A DNA stretch of 50,398 bases from the NCBI GenBank assembly GCA_009781425.1, contig WQYC01000019.1, positions 1-50,398 of the forward strand, given 5' to 3'. The stretch's first letter is position 1. Every line of letters starts with the position of its first letter. Made by a program: the position numbers and the translations under genes. The notes beneath the pieces are model-generated. The model was given only the letters and a program-made list of their open reading frames with translations, was not told the origin of the DNA and ran no database searches. This document shows positions 22,887-32,885 of this stretch, in pieces. Source of the stretch: Oscillospiraceae bacterium. GTDB lineage: Bacteria > Bacillota > Clostridia > Oscillospirales > Ruminococcaceae.

Positions 22887-24587
22887 TTAAAAATCCGGTA
22901 TCGAATCATCAAGCAAAAAGCCGTAAAACGCGAGCTTCGGGTATAAATACTCGTTAAAGAGAAGCGGGTATCGCTTGCCGCCGCCGTCGCGGTTATTCAG
23001 CCATGTATCCCTGTCCGAAAGCCCCCAAACAGTTATGTTGCCTACGTTTGCGAGGTCGCTGTCGATTAAGAAATACGCCATGCTGACAATGCGCTTGTAG
23101 CGAATCGCGAGCTTCAATAAATCGTCAGCTGAGTTAGAATCTAAGTTAATATCAAGCTCGGTTAAATGTATTTCCAAGCCGAGCTCTGCGTATTTTGTAA
23201 TCGCGGCTTGAAAATCCATAATCGACGGGTCAGTGAAGCCGATGTGCGATTGCAAGCCCATGCCGTCAACAAGACCTTTTTCCCGCAGGTCTTCTAAAAG
23301 CGCGAGAATCGGCAGCAGCTTATTCGGGTAAAAAGTATTGAAGTCGTTGTAAAACAGCGTGACTTCGGGGGCGGCGTACCTCCGCGCGAAAACAAACGAC
23401 TGCTCGATATAATCCGCGCCGACTGTAACGTACCACGGGTTCGGTGCGCCGTCGTGCGTGTCGCGGACTTTGTTCTCGTCTGCACTTCCCGCGTCAATCG
23501 CCTCGTTCACCACGTCCCACGAATAAATCACGCCGGGGAAATTCTCCTGACAGTATTCGAGAACTGTCCTGATGTAATTCTCAAGCCGTTCAAGCATAAC
23601 CTCGCGGCTGACGTATTCCGCGTCGGCGTCACGCGAATAATCCACCTTAAAAAACCAGTGCGGGGTCTGCTCATGCCAAACGAGAGTATGCCCGCGCATC
23701 GCGATATTATTATCCCGCGCAAAGGTTAAGCACTCGTCTAAAATGTCCGTCCGAATAGCCGCCGACAAATTATGCTTTTCGAGGTCGGCAATGCTCGCCG
23801 CGTGGTCAAGCAAGGAAGACGGCTTCATCTCGTTGCCCATAGTTATGCTGTTGAAGTGGCGGATAATCAACGCGCTTGTGTCGGGGTTCCGCAGGTCAGC
23901 GAGCGTAATACCCACGCCTGTCTTGAAATAGTCATCATGCGCTTCCCACAAGGACGGCAGAGCGTCGGGTGGGAGAAGCTCTTTAATCACGCGGTTTATA
24001 ACAACCTCCTTCAAGAGTATATCGGGGTTTGAATCGTCGCCGCCCTCAAAGTAAAGCGCGAAGCTCTCGAACGCCTGCGGAGTCACGAAGGAACCCGCTA
24101 TTTCAACCCACTCACCTGCGGGAACGCGGGCGCGGGCGGCGTTTTCGTAAGCAGTGCTTCTCGTTTTTATTTCGAGCGAGGCGGCGAGGTCTTGCGAAGT
24201 TTCGCTGTTGTGGCTTATTACCGCGCTGAACTCATAAAGCGTGCTCGCTTCAACTAAAGACGAGAGGTCGAGCTTCGCGCCGTTCCAGTTGGCAGTACGC
24301 CCGCTTACGGAAAGAAAGCCGTCGTCGATTGTTAATTTCTCGCTTGCCCGCCCCGAAAAGCCCGAGCGCGACTCCGAAAAGTCTGAAACGTAAATAAGCT
24401 CGAACTCGACTGCCGGAAAATCATATATGCCAAGCGGCTCACCGCCGACAGCGATAGGTTCATCGTCAATAACCGGCAATTGCACATCGTCAAGCGGTAA
24501 CTGCTCAATAGCCGGCTCGCCGGTTGTAGAATTACAACCGGCGGCAAGCATTAATAATATAATTAATAAAGAAATTATCCTACGCAT
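22887..24587 (-). CDS. GH10 endo-1,4-beta-xylanase lipoprotein with CBM22-like domain
   Basis: The 566-residue enzyme is a lipoprotein (LMLAAGC, lipid Cys18), so it works at the outer membrane face. After an acidic linker comes a beta-sandwich at about 62-200 (SDFSESRSGFSGR...VPAGEWVEIAGSF) resembling CBM22 xylan-binding modules. The GH10 barrel follows (about 210-555) with RGHTLVWHEQTPHWF, YSWDVVNEAID with acid/base Glu362, and LEIHLTELDIN with nucleophile Glu477. It is the last gene of the ABC operon, 1 nt after the solute-binding protein, without its own ribosome binding site, so translation is coupled. Cutting xylan next to the importer fits this position. Confidence 0.95.
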   Translation of the reverse strand: MRRIISLLIILLMLAAGCNSTTGEPAIEQLPLDDVQLPVIDDEPIAVGGEPLGIYDFPAVEFELIYVSDFSESRSGFSGRASEKLTIDDGFLSVSGRTANWNGAKLDLSSLVEASTLYEFSAVISHNSETSQDLAASLEIKTRSTAYENAARARVPAGEWVEIAGSFVTPQAFESFALYFEGGDDSNPDILLKEVVINRVIKELLPPDALPSLWEAHDDYFKTGVGITLADLRNPDTSALIIRHFNSITMGNEMKPSSLLDHAASIADLEKHNLSAAIRTDILDECLTFARDNNIAMRGHTLVWHEQTPHWFFKVDYSRDADAEYVSREVMLERLENYIRTVLEYCQENFPGVIYSWDVVNEAIDAGSADENKVRDTHDGAPNPWYVTVGADYIEQSFVFARRYAAPEVTLFYNDFNTFYPNKLLPILALLEDLREKGLVDGMGLQSHIGFTDPSIMDFQAAITKYAELGLEIHLTELDINLDSNSADDLLKLAIRYKRIVSMAYFLIDSDLANVGNITVWGLSDRDTWLNNRDGGGKRYPLLFNEYLYPKLAFYGFLLDDSIPDF

Positions 24588-24588
24588 T

Positions 24589-26031
24589 TTAACTACCGAA
24601 AATCGACCTGTTCGCCGAGTCGATAAATGAGTTCCACTCTTGGCTCGCTTCCTCTAAAAGCTGTGCGCCTGTGCTTTCAAAGTTCCAGACCTCCCAAGCA
24701 ACTCTGCCTGTGTCGAAGCTGGGCACTAACTGGTCAAGTCTGAGCTCACTGTGGTCACCCGAGCGAATCATAGCAACAGTTTCATCAACTGCGCGGTGGT
24801 CGAGGTATCTTTCATAAAGGTCATATTTCCATGACATTTCGTCGTCCTCATAGCCCGGAGGTTCGTTGGTGAAGAGGTCGAACGCGAACAGAATATCGTC
24901 AGCCGTTTCTGCGGTCATGCTTCTGTTGTTGGGGATTGTGTTGATATTTTCGTAGTAAATAGTCATGAGCTTATCCATTTGCGGGCCGCGGGGATAAAGC
25001 ACCATGCCCCAGTCAAAGGACGCGTGAGTAAAGTCGTCTTTACCGTATTCTTCGTAAATGAGGAACGCCGCTCTGCCTTCGTTAAAGCCGTCTCTCCACC
25101 AGTCCCATGAAGAACCCTCGGGCTGAGGCTGCATAAGCTCTCTTGTAGCGAAGTCGCGTACATGGTCGAAGGCTTGCAGGAAAGCGTTTGAGCCGTTCGC
25201 TTCGTTTAAGAATCTGCCGGTTGAATCCTTACCGACAAAGCGCGCGCCGTTACTGAAAACAGCCGACAAAACAGTACGGTTGGAGAATGTGCAGAAGCCG
25301 AAGCGGTCGTTAATACCTGTGTTTCCGCCGACTTCTCGGGTGACAGCTACAGCAATGTCAATCATAGCGTCCCAAGTCCACTCGTTTGCCGCTTGCAAAT
25401 CGTAGGGGAGCTCGGGGTCAAAGCCCGCTTCTCTCAGAACGTCCTTATTGAAGAAAACAACACCTGCGTTAAACTGGTTGTAGCCTTGAACAAAGCCGAA
25501 GATTCCGCCGTCAAAGTTCATCGCGTCATGAACGTGGCGATTCCATTTCGCAGCAGTTAAATCAACGCTCGGAAGCTCGCTCACGTCATAGAACATATTA
25601 TTTCTAATCAGCGAAACAATGCGACCGGGGTCAACCTTGTTGATGTAAGCCACAGGATTATCAGCGAGTGTGGACGCCGCGATTGTATCAGCGTGGTCGC
25701 CGTGCGAGCCGATTTCTTTTTCCTGTATTGTGAAATTATGTCTTGTTTGGATATAGTCGCGGTATTCGAGCACCGCTCTGCCGTATTCGGTGGTCGGCTC
25801 GGTGGTGTCGGGCGACCAGAACACGCCTACATCAATGTTTATGCCGCCGAGGTCACGGATACTGCCGTCGGGCATTACGCCTGTTACAGGCATATTGTCC
25901 CAGTTAGAACCTCCGTTGCCTTCTCCGTCGCCGGGTTTTTCTGTTGATTCAGCACAGCCTGCAATCAGCGACAGCGAAATCGCAAAAATGATGAATAAGC
26001 CTAAGATTTTCTTGAGTTTCATGGTTTTCAT
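24589..26031 (-). CDS. Sugar ABC transporter solute-binding lipoprotein
   Basis: The 480-residue protein has a lipoprotein signal (LSLIAGCAES, lipid Cys at about 26) and the build of family 1 solute-binding proteins, with FNAGVVFFNKDVLREAGFDP, then NEWTWDAMIDIAVAVTREVG, and WWRDGFNEGRAAFLIYEEYG. It should capture a sugar oligomer outside the cell for the permease pair encoded upstream at 26097-28143. AGGAGG lies 5 nt before ATG 26031. The direct downstream GH10 xylanase suggests xylo-oligosaccharides as ligand; this is inference from context. Confidence 0.9.
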   Translation of the reverse strand: MKTMKLKKILGLFIIFAISLSLIAGCAESTEKPGDGEGNGGSNWDNMPVTGVMPDGSIRDLGGINIDVGVFWSPDTTEPTTEYGRAVLEYRDYIQTRHNFTIQEKEIGSHGDHADTIAASTLADNPVAYINKVDPGRIVSLIRNNMFYDVSELPSVDLTAAKWNRHVHDAMNFDGGIFGFVQGYNQFNAGVVFFNKDVLREAGFDPELPYDLQAANEWTWDAMIDIAVAVTREVGGNTGINDRFGFCTFSNRTVLSAVFSNGARFVGKDSTGRFLNEANGSNAFLQAFDHVRDFATRELMQPQPEGSSWDWWRDGFNEGRAAFLIYEEYGKDDFTHASFDWGMVLYPRGPQMDKLMTIYYENINTIPNNRSMTAETADDILFAFDLFTNEPPGYEDDEMSWKYDLYERYLDHRAVDETVAMIRSGDHSELRLDQLVPSFDTGRVAWEVWNFESTGAQLLEEASQEWNSFIDSANRSIFGS

Positions 26032-26096
26032 ATAATCCTCCTGAATTTATTTTTTATTTTCGACGGGACACAAGTCCCGAAATGTCTGAAATTGCA

Positions 26097-27137
26097 TTAC
26101 ATCTTGATACCGGACTGGCTTATGCTTTCGACGAAGCCCTTTTGCGCTATGAGGTAAAGAATGATGAGCGGGGTTATAAACATCAGCATACCCGTAGCAA
26201 GAAGCTGTTCCTGCAGTGCCATTGAGGGGAACGCGTGCCGCCCGAAATGGTTCTGATAATACGACTGCAAGGTCTGCGGTATAGATTGCACAGAGGTAGA
26301 CAGCAGGTTCATGTTGCGCAAAAAGAGATTGGTGAAGAGCGAGTCTGTCCACTGCCACACGAACGAAAACAGGAAGCAGGAGGTGATTATTGCCTTAGCG
26401 TCGGGGAGCATTATGCTGTAGAAGGTTTTGAATTTACCGCAGCCGTCAACGTAAGCGGCTTCCTCAAGCTCCTTCGGTACGCCGCGGAAAAACTGGCGAA
26501 TCATGTAGATATACAAGCCGTTTTTCAGTCCCATGCAGGTCATGCTCATCATGAGATAAGGCACGGGGCTGTCAAGCAGGATAAGCGGTGCGCCTGTTGT
26601 AAGGGTGAAAATCCCGAATATATCGAACGTCGCGAAGTACAGATATAACGAGCTCAAAATCGTCTGCGGCGGAATTAAAATAAGCATCATTACGCATAAG
26701 AACCAAAACTTTTTGAGCGGGAACTGGAACCTTGCGAAGCCATAGCCCACGAAGGTACAGGAAGCGACCTGCAAAATCCCCACAGCCAAAGCCATAAGAA
26801 AGGTTTTGAGCAGTGACGGGAAGAAGTCTAAGAGCGTCGCGGTTAACTCATAATTGGAAAGCGTGAATTCACGCGGGATATTGATTACAGTCGAGTCAAA
26901 GAGGTCGCGCTCGCTCATAACGCTGAGCGAAAACTTATTAAGCAGCGGCTGTAAAATCAAGAAGCAGAGCCCGAATAAAAGCATACCGCGCAGAAAAACA
27001 TAGAACCAGCTTCCAACGTTTTTACGGAAAAGATAGCCGCCGGATTCACGGTTTCTTTCAAGCAGTGACTTGAAGTCGCGCTTCGGGGGCTTATATTTTT
27101 TGCTGGTCATATAGGCGAGTTTTTCTTCATTATTCAT
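26097..27137 (-). CDS. Sugar ABC transporter permease (MalG-type)
   Basis: The 346-residue protein has six predicted membrane helices and the EAA loop EEAAYVDGCGKFKTFYSIMLPDAKAI, which couples to the ATPase. The N-terminal 30 residues are longer and more charged than usual. It overlaps the upstream permease by 8 nt and forms with it the membrane channel for the binding protein at 24589. A CUT1 importer needs an ATPase, which is not in this window; a shared MsmX-like ATPase is the usual solution in Firmicutes. Confidence 0.92.
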   Translation of the reverse strand: MNNEEKLAYMTSKKYKPPKRDFKSLLERNRESGGYLFRKNVGSWFYVFLRGMLLFGLCFLILQPLLNKFSLSVMSERDLFDSTVINIPREFTLSNYELTATLLDFFPSLLKTFLMALAVGILQVASCTFVGYGFARFQFPLKKFWFLCVMMLILIPPQTILSSLYLYFATFDIFGIFTLTTGAPLILLDSPVPYLMMSMTCMGLKNGLYIYMIRQFFRGVPKELEEAAYVDGCGKFKTFYSIMLPDAKAIITSCFLFSFVWQWTDSLFTNLFLRNMNLLSTSVQSIPQTLQSYYQNHFGRHAFPSMALQEQLLATGMLMFITPLIILYLIAQKGFVESISQSGIKM

Positions 27138-28143
27138 AATAGTAAACCCTCCTTGATATAATTCCCGCTAAAATGCCGACTACGACAATAACAATGAGGA
27201 AGTACGCCCACGCCATAGCCGAGCTGAAGCCGTAATCCATCTTGCTGATTTCGTTCGTAACCTTAGTCATGACCGTGTTGTCGGAGCGCACGAAGTAGTC
27301 AATAACCGAGTAAACCACATTAACTAAAATAAGCGAGCTAATCATCGGGAAGGTAATCTTCCAGAAGCTTTCCCAAGCTGTCGCGCCCTCAATTTTAGAG
27401 GCTTCATACATACTTGGTGAAATCGTCTGCAAGCCCGACAGGAAGATAATAATCTGCATACCTGAGGTGAGCGCGATGTTGTAAATCTGATTTACAATTT
27501 GCAAGATATAATACAGGAAATCGTCCATCATGCCGCCGGACAGAAGCAGCTCTTCAAGCACGTCGGTGATTCCGCTTGTTAAAGCGTTGCTTTCCTGGAT
27601 TAAATCGCGGTATTCGTTGAGCAGAGCGGAGCTTGTTTCAAGCCCGAGCATTACGCCCGCCGAGAGAATAACAGGCAGGAAGAAAACCGAACGCACAAAG
27701 CCTCTGCCCTTGAACTTCTGATTAATAATAAGTGCAACGAAGAACGAGAAAACGATAATCGCAGGCACAGTGAAGACCATTTTAAGCAGCTCTTCCGTGA
27801 GCAGGCGGTTGAATTCGGGGTCGGTGAAGAAGACGCGCCGTAGGTTTTCGAGCCCTACGAAATCCATGGCGTATTTGCTGTTCTCCATGTCCGGCACAAC
27901 ATCGCTGAAAACCATGCGAAGCGATTCTAAAATCGGCAGGAACATGAAGACTAAGAAGCCTAATATAAACGGCGAGATAAACAAATAACCCGCTATCGCG
28001 TTTTTAGTCGCAAAGGTAGCGTTATGGTATTTCTGCGCTAAGAAGCCGCGTTTTTTTGGTTGCTTTTGGTTTTTTTGGGGTGGCGGTGATTCCGCAGACG
28101 GGACGCTGAGGACAGCGTCCCCTACGTTTTTATTTTCCGACAT
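27130..28143 (-). CDS. Sugar ABC transporter permease (MalF-type)
   Basis: The 337-residue protein has six membrane helices and the EAA motif YEASKIEGATAWESFWKITFPM. About 70 residues are inserted in the middle (SALLNEYRDLIQESNALTSG and following), forming an external loop not seen in its homologue at 33825. The N-terminus (about residues 6-16) is encoded by a GTAGGG-type palindrome at 28100-28125, giving NVGDAVLSVP in frame. ATG 28143 directly follows the stop of the DUF5696 gene (TAAATG). Confidence 0.92.
   Translation of the reverse strand: MSENKNVGDAVLSVPSAESPPPQKNQKQPKKRGFLAQKYHNATFATKNAIAGYLFISPFILGFLVFMFLPILESLRMVFSDVVPDMENSKYAMDFVGLENLRRVFFTDPEFNRLLTEELLKMVFTVPAIIVFSFFVALIINQKFKGRGFVRSVFFLPVILSAGVMLGLETSSALLNEYRDLIQESNALTSGITDVLEELLLSGGMMDDFLYYILQIVNQIYNIALTSGMQIIIFLSGLQTISPSMYEASKIEGATAWESFWKITFPMISSLILVNVVYSVIDYFVRSDNTVMTKVTNEISKMDYGFSSAMAWAYFLIVIVVVGILAGIISRRVYYYE
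28100..28125. repeat. GTAGGG-type palindromic element inside a permease gene, copy 2
   Basis: GGGACGCTG at 28100-28108 and CAGCGTCCC at 28113-28121, followed by CTAC, form the same GTAGGG-headed palindrome as at 1211 and 40205 (read on the minus strand). It lies in frame near the start of the permease at 27130-28143. Confidence 0.65.
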
Positions 28144-30696
28144 TTAGCGTCCCCCCCTTATGACTAAGTAATCTTTTGCATCAATTGTATTTCCGTCATA
28201 CCGGAAAGGTGCGTTTGATTTGTTTACAATGACTCTTACGCCGTTTTCGTATTCAGTCAGGCTGACGTTTTCGCTGAGTATAATATAATCCGTGATAAAC
28301 TGATTGTATATATCGCCGACCTGCTCGCTGAATTCCTTGTAAACAGCTTCGGCAGTGTCAATCCAGGTTGAGTACTGATTTGCGTAAAAAGTAAGGTAGC
28401 GCGAGGTTTGGAGCTCTGCGGGGCTTTCGTGCATGAAGGTGAAGTAGAGTCCTGCGCCCGCTTCAAGGCTTCTGAGCTTATTCTGCTCGTAGTTTTCCGC
28501 AAGGTTCACAGGTCTGCCCGCGTAAGGGACTAAGCCGTGCAGAACGATTTGATAGAAAGGAATCTCTTCATCTAAAATCCCGAAGCCCTGCGAAGACAGC
28601 GGAATGTCTGTAATGAAATCGGCGTAAGGTGCGGCGTAGGAATATCCGCTCTGAAGCATTATGCCGCTGCCGCTTGCGTTAAGCTCACGCAGCTTTTCAA
28701 CCTGCATATTCATGCTCGCCTCGCGACTGACGAAGCGCCGCTCGTGATAGTCGCCCGCTAAGTTGTTGCCGATTGTGCGGAAGGCGACATTGCTCGCGCC
28801 GAAGCTTGCAATTTTAGCCATGTATCCGTCGATTAAATCCATCATGAACTCGGGGCGCGCCATGTTTGCTTTCTTTCCCCACCAGTCCATTTCGCCGTAC
28901 CAAACAAAGCTGAACGGATAGGTTTCGACGCGCTTACGGTTGATATACCGCGAGCCGTCACGGTTAAGGTTGAAGCCGTTAAAAGGCTTATTATCGCGCA
29001 AAAACAGAAAATCCGCTTCAAGGAAAATTTCGGAGTCATTCGCACTTGCTGTGCTGATTAGATTTTTAAACTCGCGGGTGCTTCCGAGGCGGGAAATAAG
29101 ATTTACGCTTGTCGGTATTTCATGAAGTATGCTCTTGTTGAACCAGCCCACAAGCCTGTAATTAACCTCGCCGAAGCCGCGCGCCGTCATGTCGCTGACC
29201 ATGTCTGCCGCCTGCTTGTAGGTAGTCATTGCGAAGGGCTGGTCAACGGGAACACCGAGAATATGCTGATTCTTGTTAACTGCGCCGAGGATTTCAACCG
29301 CTACAGGGACAGCGGATTCTGCGGACTTTTCAAGGTGCGGGTGCCGGTCGAGCAGATACTCGCGGTATCTTTCAGCCATGCCCATGTAGCCGTCTCTCTC
29401 AGCGAACATATATCTTTGGACAACCCGCTCGCCTTCTGGCAAGAACCGCTGAAACACCCAAACGTCGGTTGACGACTTGCCGGATATTTCAAGCTTTTCT
29501 CTGCTGATAAGCGAGAATTCCGCGTAAACATTATTATAAGTACCGCTGTCTGCCATGCCGGAAACGCCCGCTCTGACAGTCGCGTAGGACGCGCCCTCTT
29601 CGATTATGCAAAGCAGTGCATTATCGTTCTTTTGAATCCCGAACACGGGGAAGTGCGCCTTAGGGTCAAGGACGATTGCTTCACGGTAAATCGCCTCGTC
29701 CCAGCCGAAAACGCTGTTGTTGTAAGGGTTTTGATTGCTTTTGCCGTTGTTGAAGTTAATCAGCGCGCCGCTTCCGTCGGGGACGAGCATATAGCCCTCG
29801 TCCTCGCTGCTGCCTGCGCCGAAGAACGGCAGAACGCGCAGGTCAATCGGCGGAAACTCGCTTCTGTAGCCGATATTATCGAACGGAACAGTAACGTTAA
29901 AGCCGTAGTCGTCAAGCTCAACCACGATAGTAATGTTGAAAACAGGCTCGGTAACTATAACTTCTCTCTCATAAAACTGCAAATCGCTGTAATAATCCTG
30001 CGGCGTATAGCCGTATTCCGCGAATATTTCCTCCGCCTGCTCTTTAAGGAACGGGCGCAGCTCGGGGCTCATGACCCAAATATTAGTTTCATCAAGGTCG
30101 GGGTAAAGCTCTAAAAGCGCGGCTCTGTCGTCAGTTCCGCTGAGCCTGTTTATGTCATAAACTCTGTAGAAAATATTCCGTAGTCTGTTTACCTCAGAGT
30201 CGGGAATATCCGCTGTGATTTCCTTCATTCGCCAGTCGGGAACAGCCTTCGGGACATAGTAAACACGCTCAACGTTGCCGATTGTGAAATGAACCGCGAA
30301 GCCGTTAGCAAGTATTTCGTATTCGTAGAACTCCTTCATAACCGAGAAGTCGTGGCTGTCAAGCAGGGTTGTATTCCCGTCAATGGTGGAATAATTCACC
30401 ACTAACAGCGACTGCATTATGCTCTGTGTCAGCCCCATTGCGGCGTCGGCGGCGTCAGCAGGACCCGAAGCCCACTCTGCGCCTGTAAGCTTATCGTCAA
30501 TGACGAAGCGGGTCGTCCGCGGGTCAAACGACATCTTTAAAAAATTATTCTCAAAGACATACACCTCCGGCCCGTCGTAATCCATCGGGAAAGAGCGGAC
30601 GCGGACTTCTTCAAAGCTGCTCCTTGAGGGTGCGCAGGCGGCAAAGGTCAGTAAAAGCATTACTAACGCTGTGACCGCGGACAGAATTCTTCTCAT
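28144..30696 (-). CDS. DUF5696-type lipoprotein
   Basis: The 850-residue protein has a lipoprotein signal (LLTFAACAPS) and no membrane helix elsewhere. Its N-terminal half is beta-rich (LKMSFDPRTTRFVIDDKLTGAEWAS, VPDGSGALINFNNGKSNQNPYNNSVFG); the C-terminal half reads as a TIM-barrel-like fold (YRLVGWFNKSILHEIPTSVN, FSFVWYGEMDWWGKKANMAR). I recognise the pattern of DUF5696 proteins, which occur beside ABC sugar importers in Paenibacillus-like genomes and have no proven function. A glycoside hydrolase role is plausible but not shown. It sits between the YIP1 gene and the second importer. Confidence 0.75.
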   Translation of the reverse strand: MRRILSAVTALVMLLLTFAACAPSRSSFEEVRVRSFPMDYDGPEVYVFENNFLKMSFDPRTTRFVIDDKLTGAEWASGPADAADAAMGLTQSIMQSLLVVNYSTIDGNTTLLDSHDFSVMKEFYEYEILANGFAVHFTIGNVERVYYVPKAVPDWRMKEITADIPDSEVNRLRNIFYRVYDINRLSGTDDRAALLELYPDLDETNIWVMSPELRPFLKEQAEEIFAEYGYTPQDYYSDLQFYEREVIVTEPVFNITIVVELDDYGFNVTVPFDNIGYRSEFPPIDLRVLPFFGAGSSEDEGYMLVPDGSGALINFNNGKSNQNPYNNSVFGWDEAIYREAIVLDPKAHFPVFGIQKNDNALLCIIEEGASYATVRAGVSGMADSGTYNNVYAEFSLISREKLEISGKSSTDVWVFQRFLPEGERVVQRYMFAERDGYMGMAERYREYLLDRHPHLEKSAESAVPVAVEILGAVNKNQHILGVPVDQPFAMTTYKQAADMVSDMTARGFGEVNYRLVGWFNKSILHEIPTSVNLISRLGSTREFKNLISTASANDSEIFLEADFLFLRDNKPFNGFNLNRDGSRYINRKRVETYPFSFVWYGEMDWWGKKANMARPEFMMDLIDGYMAKIASFGASNVAFRTIGNNLAGDYHERRFVSREASMNMQVEKLRELNASGSGIMLQSGYSYAAPYADFITDIPLSSQGFGILDEEIPFYQIVLHGLVPYAGRPVNLAENYEQNKLRSLEAGAGLYFTFMHESPAELQTSRYLTFYANQYSTWIDTAEAVYKEFSEQVGDIYNQFITDYIILSENVSLTEYENGVRVIVNKSNAPFRYDGNTIDAKDYLVIRGGR

Positions 30697-30708
30697 AAAA
30701 TTCTACTC

Positions 30709-31374
30709 CTAATATAATCTGAAGACTATTTCGTTTATAAGGCTGATAAAATACATAACAGCGTCGCTGATTAAGCTGAAGAAAAGCATGAAGATAAACA
30801 GCATAAAGCCGATTCCGAGAATCGCGAGAAAGCTTGACGCGACGGCTTTAAGCAGGGTGTAATCGTGAATCTGCATCATCGCGACTAAAACAAGCATAAT
30901 TGACCAAATCGTCGCAACTGTGAGCATTGTAAAATAAAGCTCGCGCTCGTCGTAGGTTATGAACTGGCTGATTACGATTCCGACGGCGTTGCAGATGATT
31001 ACGGGGGTGAAGGCGTAGACTGTCGCAATGTAAACATCTGATAATTTGCCCTTGCCGTTCATCAGCGTGGTGAACGCCCAGTTGGCAACGCTCCACAGTG
31101 CAATAGGCAGAATAATTGAGCCTATTGCGAACAGCGCGTTGAAATATTCCATGTTTACTCTCACGAACTGAAAATTCGTAAGTGTTAAGCGCAATACCTC
31201 AATAATCGCGTAAAGCGCGAGCAGAACGTGCGCGGAGGCTACGCTTGCTTTCTTTTCGCGGGAAATGCACCAAAAGCCGTCAGCGGGGTGAAATATGCAG
31301 TACAGTGCATAACGAAGCTCGTTTAAAAGCTTTATGTAGGTTTCTTTTCGTTTCAGAGAGGCTAAAGCAGTCAT
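30709..31374 (-). CDS. YIP1-family membrane protein
   Basis: The 221-residue protein has an N-terminal cytoplasmic part (ALYCIFHPADGFWCISREKKA, a typical YIP1 opening) and five hydrophobic helices in the rest (about 48-66, 78-98, 115-140, 150-172, 182-210). Bacterial YIP1 proteins have no defined role. Its start overlaps the stop of the NHL/TPR gene by one base (TAATG), and the DUF5696 gene follows 12 nt on, so these three genes form a tight block between the two importers. Confidence 0.8.
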   Translation of the reverse strand: MTALASLKRKETYIKLLNELRYALYCIFHPADGFWCISREKKASVASAHVLLALYAIIEVLRLTLTNFQFVRVNMEYFNALFAIGSIILPIALWSVANWAFTTLMNGKGKLSDVYIATVYAFTPVIICNAVGIVISQFITYDERELYFTMLTVATIWSIMLVLVAMMQIHDYTLLKAVASSFLAILGIGFMLFIFMLFFSLISDAVMYFISLINEIVFRLY

Positions 31375-32873
31375 TACGCGCCTCCTTTTCTGTTTTTACG
31401 GATTTTAAAGAAGATTCCGAGCCCTTTAGTTACAACAAAAAGTGAAATTATGATAACAAGAATGGTAGTAATATTCGCTTCTATCCATTCCTTGCGGTAA
31501 AGCTGGAACGCCTTTCCGTAGCTTTCGCGGTCGTACTTAGCTTCATAAAACTTCATAGCTTCATAGTACTGCTCGTTGCGGAGCGCGGCGCGCCCTTTTC
31601 CTATGAAAGCGAGGTCGTAGTTGCCGTTAAGCTTCAAGACTTCGTCCCACATTGCCGCTGATTCATCATAACGCCCTTCGTAATAATAATTCATTGCGCG
31701 GTCTATGAAGCTTCCGTATTCTGTATGATTGAAGCGGGTAATCGCCGAGGTGCGCGCGTCGAGAACAAAGAGCGAAGTCCCCATTCTGTCGAGTGCAATC
31801 GGGTCTACGAACCGACCGTCCATGTTTCCGCGGCCGCCGAAGACGTAGAGCAGGTTCCCTTGGAAATCGTAGGCGAAAAGCCGCCCTCTCTTGCGGTCTA
31901 AGCAGACGTAGCCGTCATTCTCAAAAGTAACGACATCGGCGAAGTGCGAGGGCCCGTCAACACCGCCCAAGCTGCTCCAGTACCAGTCGCCGGCAGGGCT
32001 CGAATCGCCGAACATACCGTTGCGGACTAATATATCCGTACCGACAGCGTTAAGACGGCGGACAGGGTCAGCGTCAAACGGGTTGCCGGAAAAAGTACTC
32101 AAGGTTGTATAAACGAAGCCTTCATGGTCGAGCGCGACGTTGTTATACTCGGTCGGCACGAAAAGCTCCATCTGCTCGCGCTGAGCAGCAGTGGAAATCA
32201 TCTTCCAAAAGTAGTCGTAAAGGCTGACCTGTACCTGCGACGCGCCCATGAAGCCGTTAAAGCTTCCGTCGATGTTGTATTCCATGAGCCCCTTGTTGAT
32301 ATGGCGGGCTTGAATGAAAATGCGGTTGGAATGGTCAACGACGAGCTTCAGCGGGAGAAAATCCATGCCCTCGTCAAAGCTTCTGTCGTCGGGCTTGAAA
32401 ATCGAATTAATGTAGTTAAAATCGCGGTCAAGACGGAGAACACGGTTGTTTTCGGTGTCCGCGATATAAATATCGCCGTTGCGGTTTTCAAAAATATCGT
32501 GAGGTCTGCTGAGCGCGCTCTGCTGCTGATTAATCATGACATATTCGACAACTCTGACTAAGCTGTAGCTGTCGCCTGCTTCATGATATTCAATCAGCAC
32601 AATGCGGTTATTATCGGTGTCGCAGACATAAATGCGATTATCGCGGATATAAAGCCCCTGCGGATTGAGGAAGTTTCCGATTCCGAAATCGTTTCCGTTA
32701 ATCGTCGCCGCAACGTAATAAGCGTCGGGCATGGCGATTTCTTCACCCCAAAAGCTGTAATTATATGTATAATTAGTCGGACCCGCGCCCGTCCCCGTCC
32801 CAATTGCGGCAACAGGAAGCGCAGTTATAAATGCAAATATAAGCAAAAGAACTAAAAATAATTTTATCTTCAT
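31374..32873 (-). CDS. NHL-repeat protein with TPR-like segment and C-terminal membrane anchor
   Basis: The 499-residue protein has a signal peptide (about 1-23), an NHL beta-propeller at about 55-380 with repeats such as NPQGLYIRDNRIYVCDTDNNRIV, SRPHDIFENRNGDIYIADTE and DPIALDRMGTSLFVLD, then two TPR-like helices (ALRNEQYYEAMKFYEAKY, about 385-455), a membrane helix near 466-488, and a short basic tail. It probably sits outside the cell, anchored at its C-terminus. NHL propellers bind proteins or ligands. Conserved placement beside YIP1 and DUF5696 suggests a common complex. Confidence 0.82.
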   Translation of the reverse strand: MKIKLFLVLLLIFAFITALPVAAIGTGTGAGPTNYTYNYSFWGEEIAMPDAYYVAATINGNDFGIGNFLNPQGLYIRDNRIYVCDTDNNRIVLIEYHEAGDSYSLVRVVEYVMINQQQSALSRPHDIFENRNGDIYIADTENNRVLRLDRDFNYINSIFKPDDRSFDEGMDFLPLKLVVDHSNRIFIQARHINKGLMEYNIDGSFNGFMGASQVQVSLYDYFWKMISTAAQREQMELFVPTEYNNVALDHEGFVYTTLSTFSGNPFDADPVRRLNAVGTDILVRNGMFGDSSPAGDWYWSSLGGVDGPSHFADVVTFENDGYVCLDRKRGRLFAYDFQGNLLYVFGGRGNMDGRFVDPIALDRMGTSLFVLDARTSAITRFNHTEYGSFIDRAMNYYYEGRYDESAAMWDEVLKLNGNYDLAFIGKGRAALRNEQYYEAMKFYEAKYDRESYGKAFQLYRKEWIEANITTILVIIISLFVVTKGLGIFFKIRKNRKGGA

Positions 32874-32885
32874 ATAAGTTCACTC

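Noticed and set aside
29122-30114. Plus-strand frames of 116 and 160 codons opposite the DUF5696 gene
   Set aside because: They run antisense to a long conserved-looking gene, lack ribosome binding sites and show no domain pattern.
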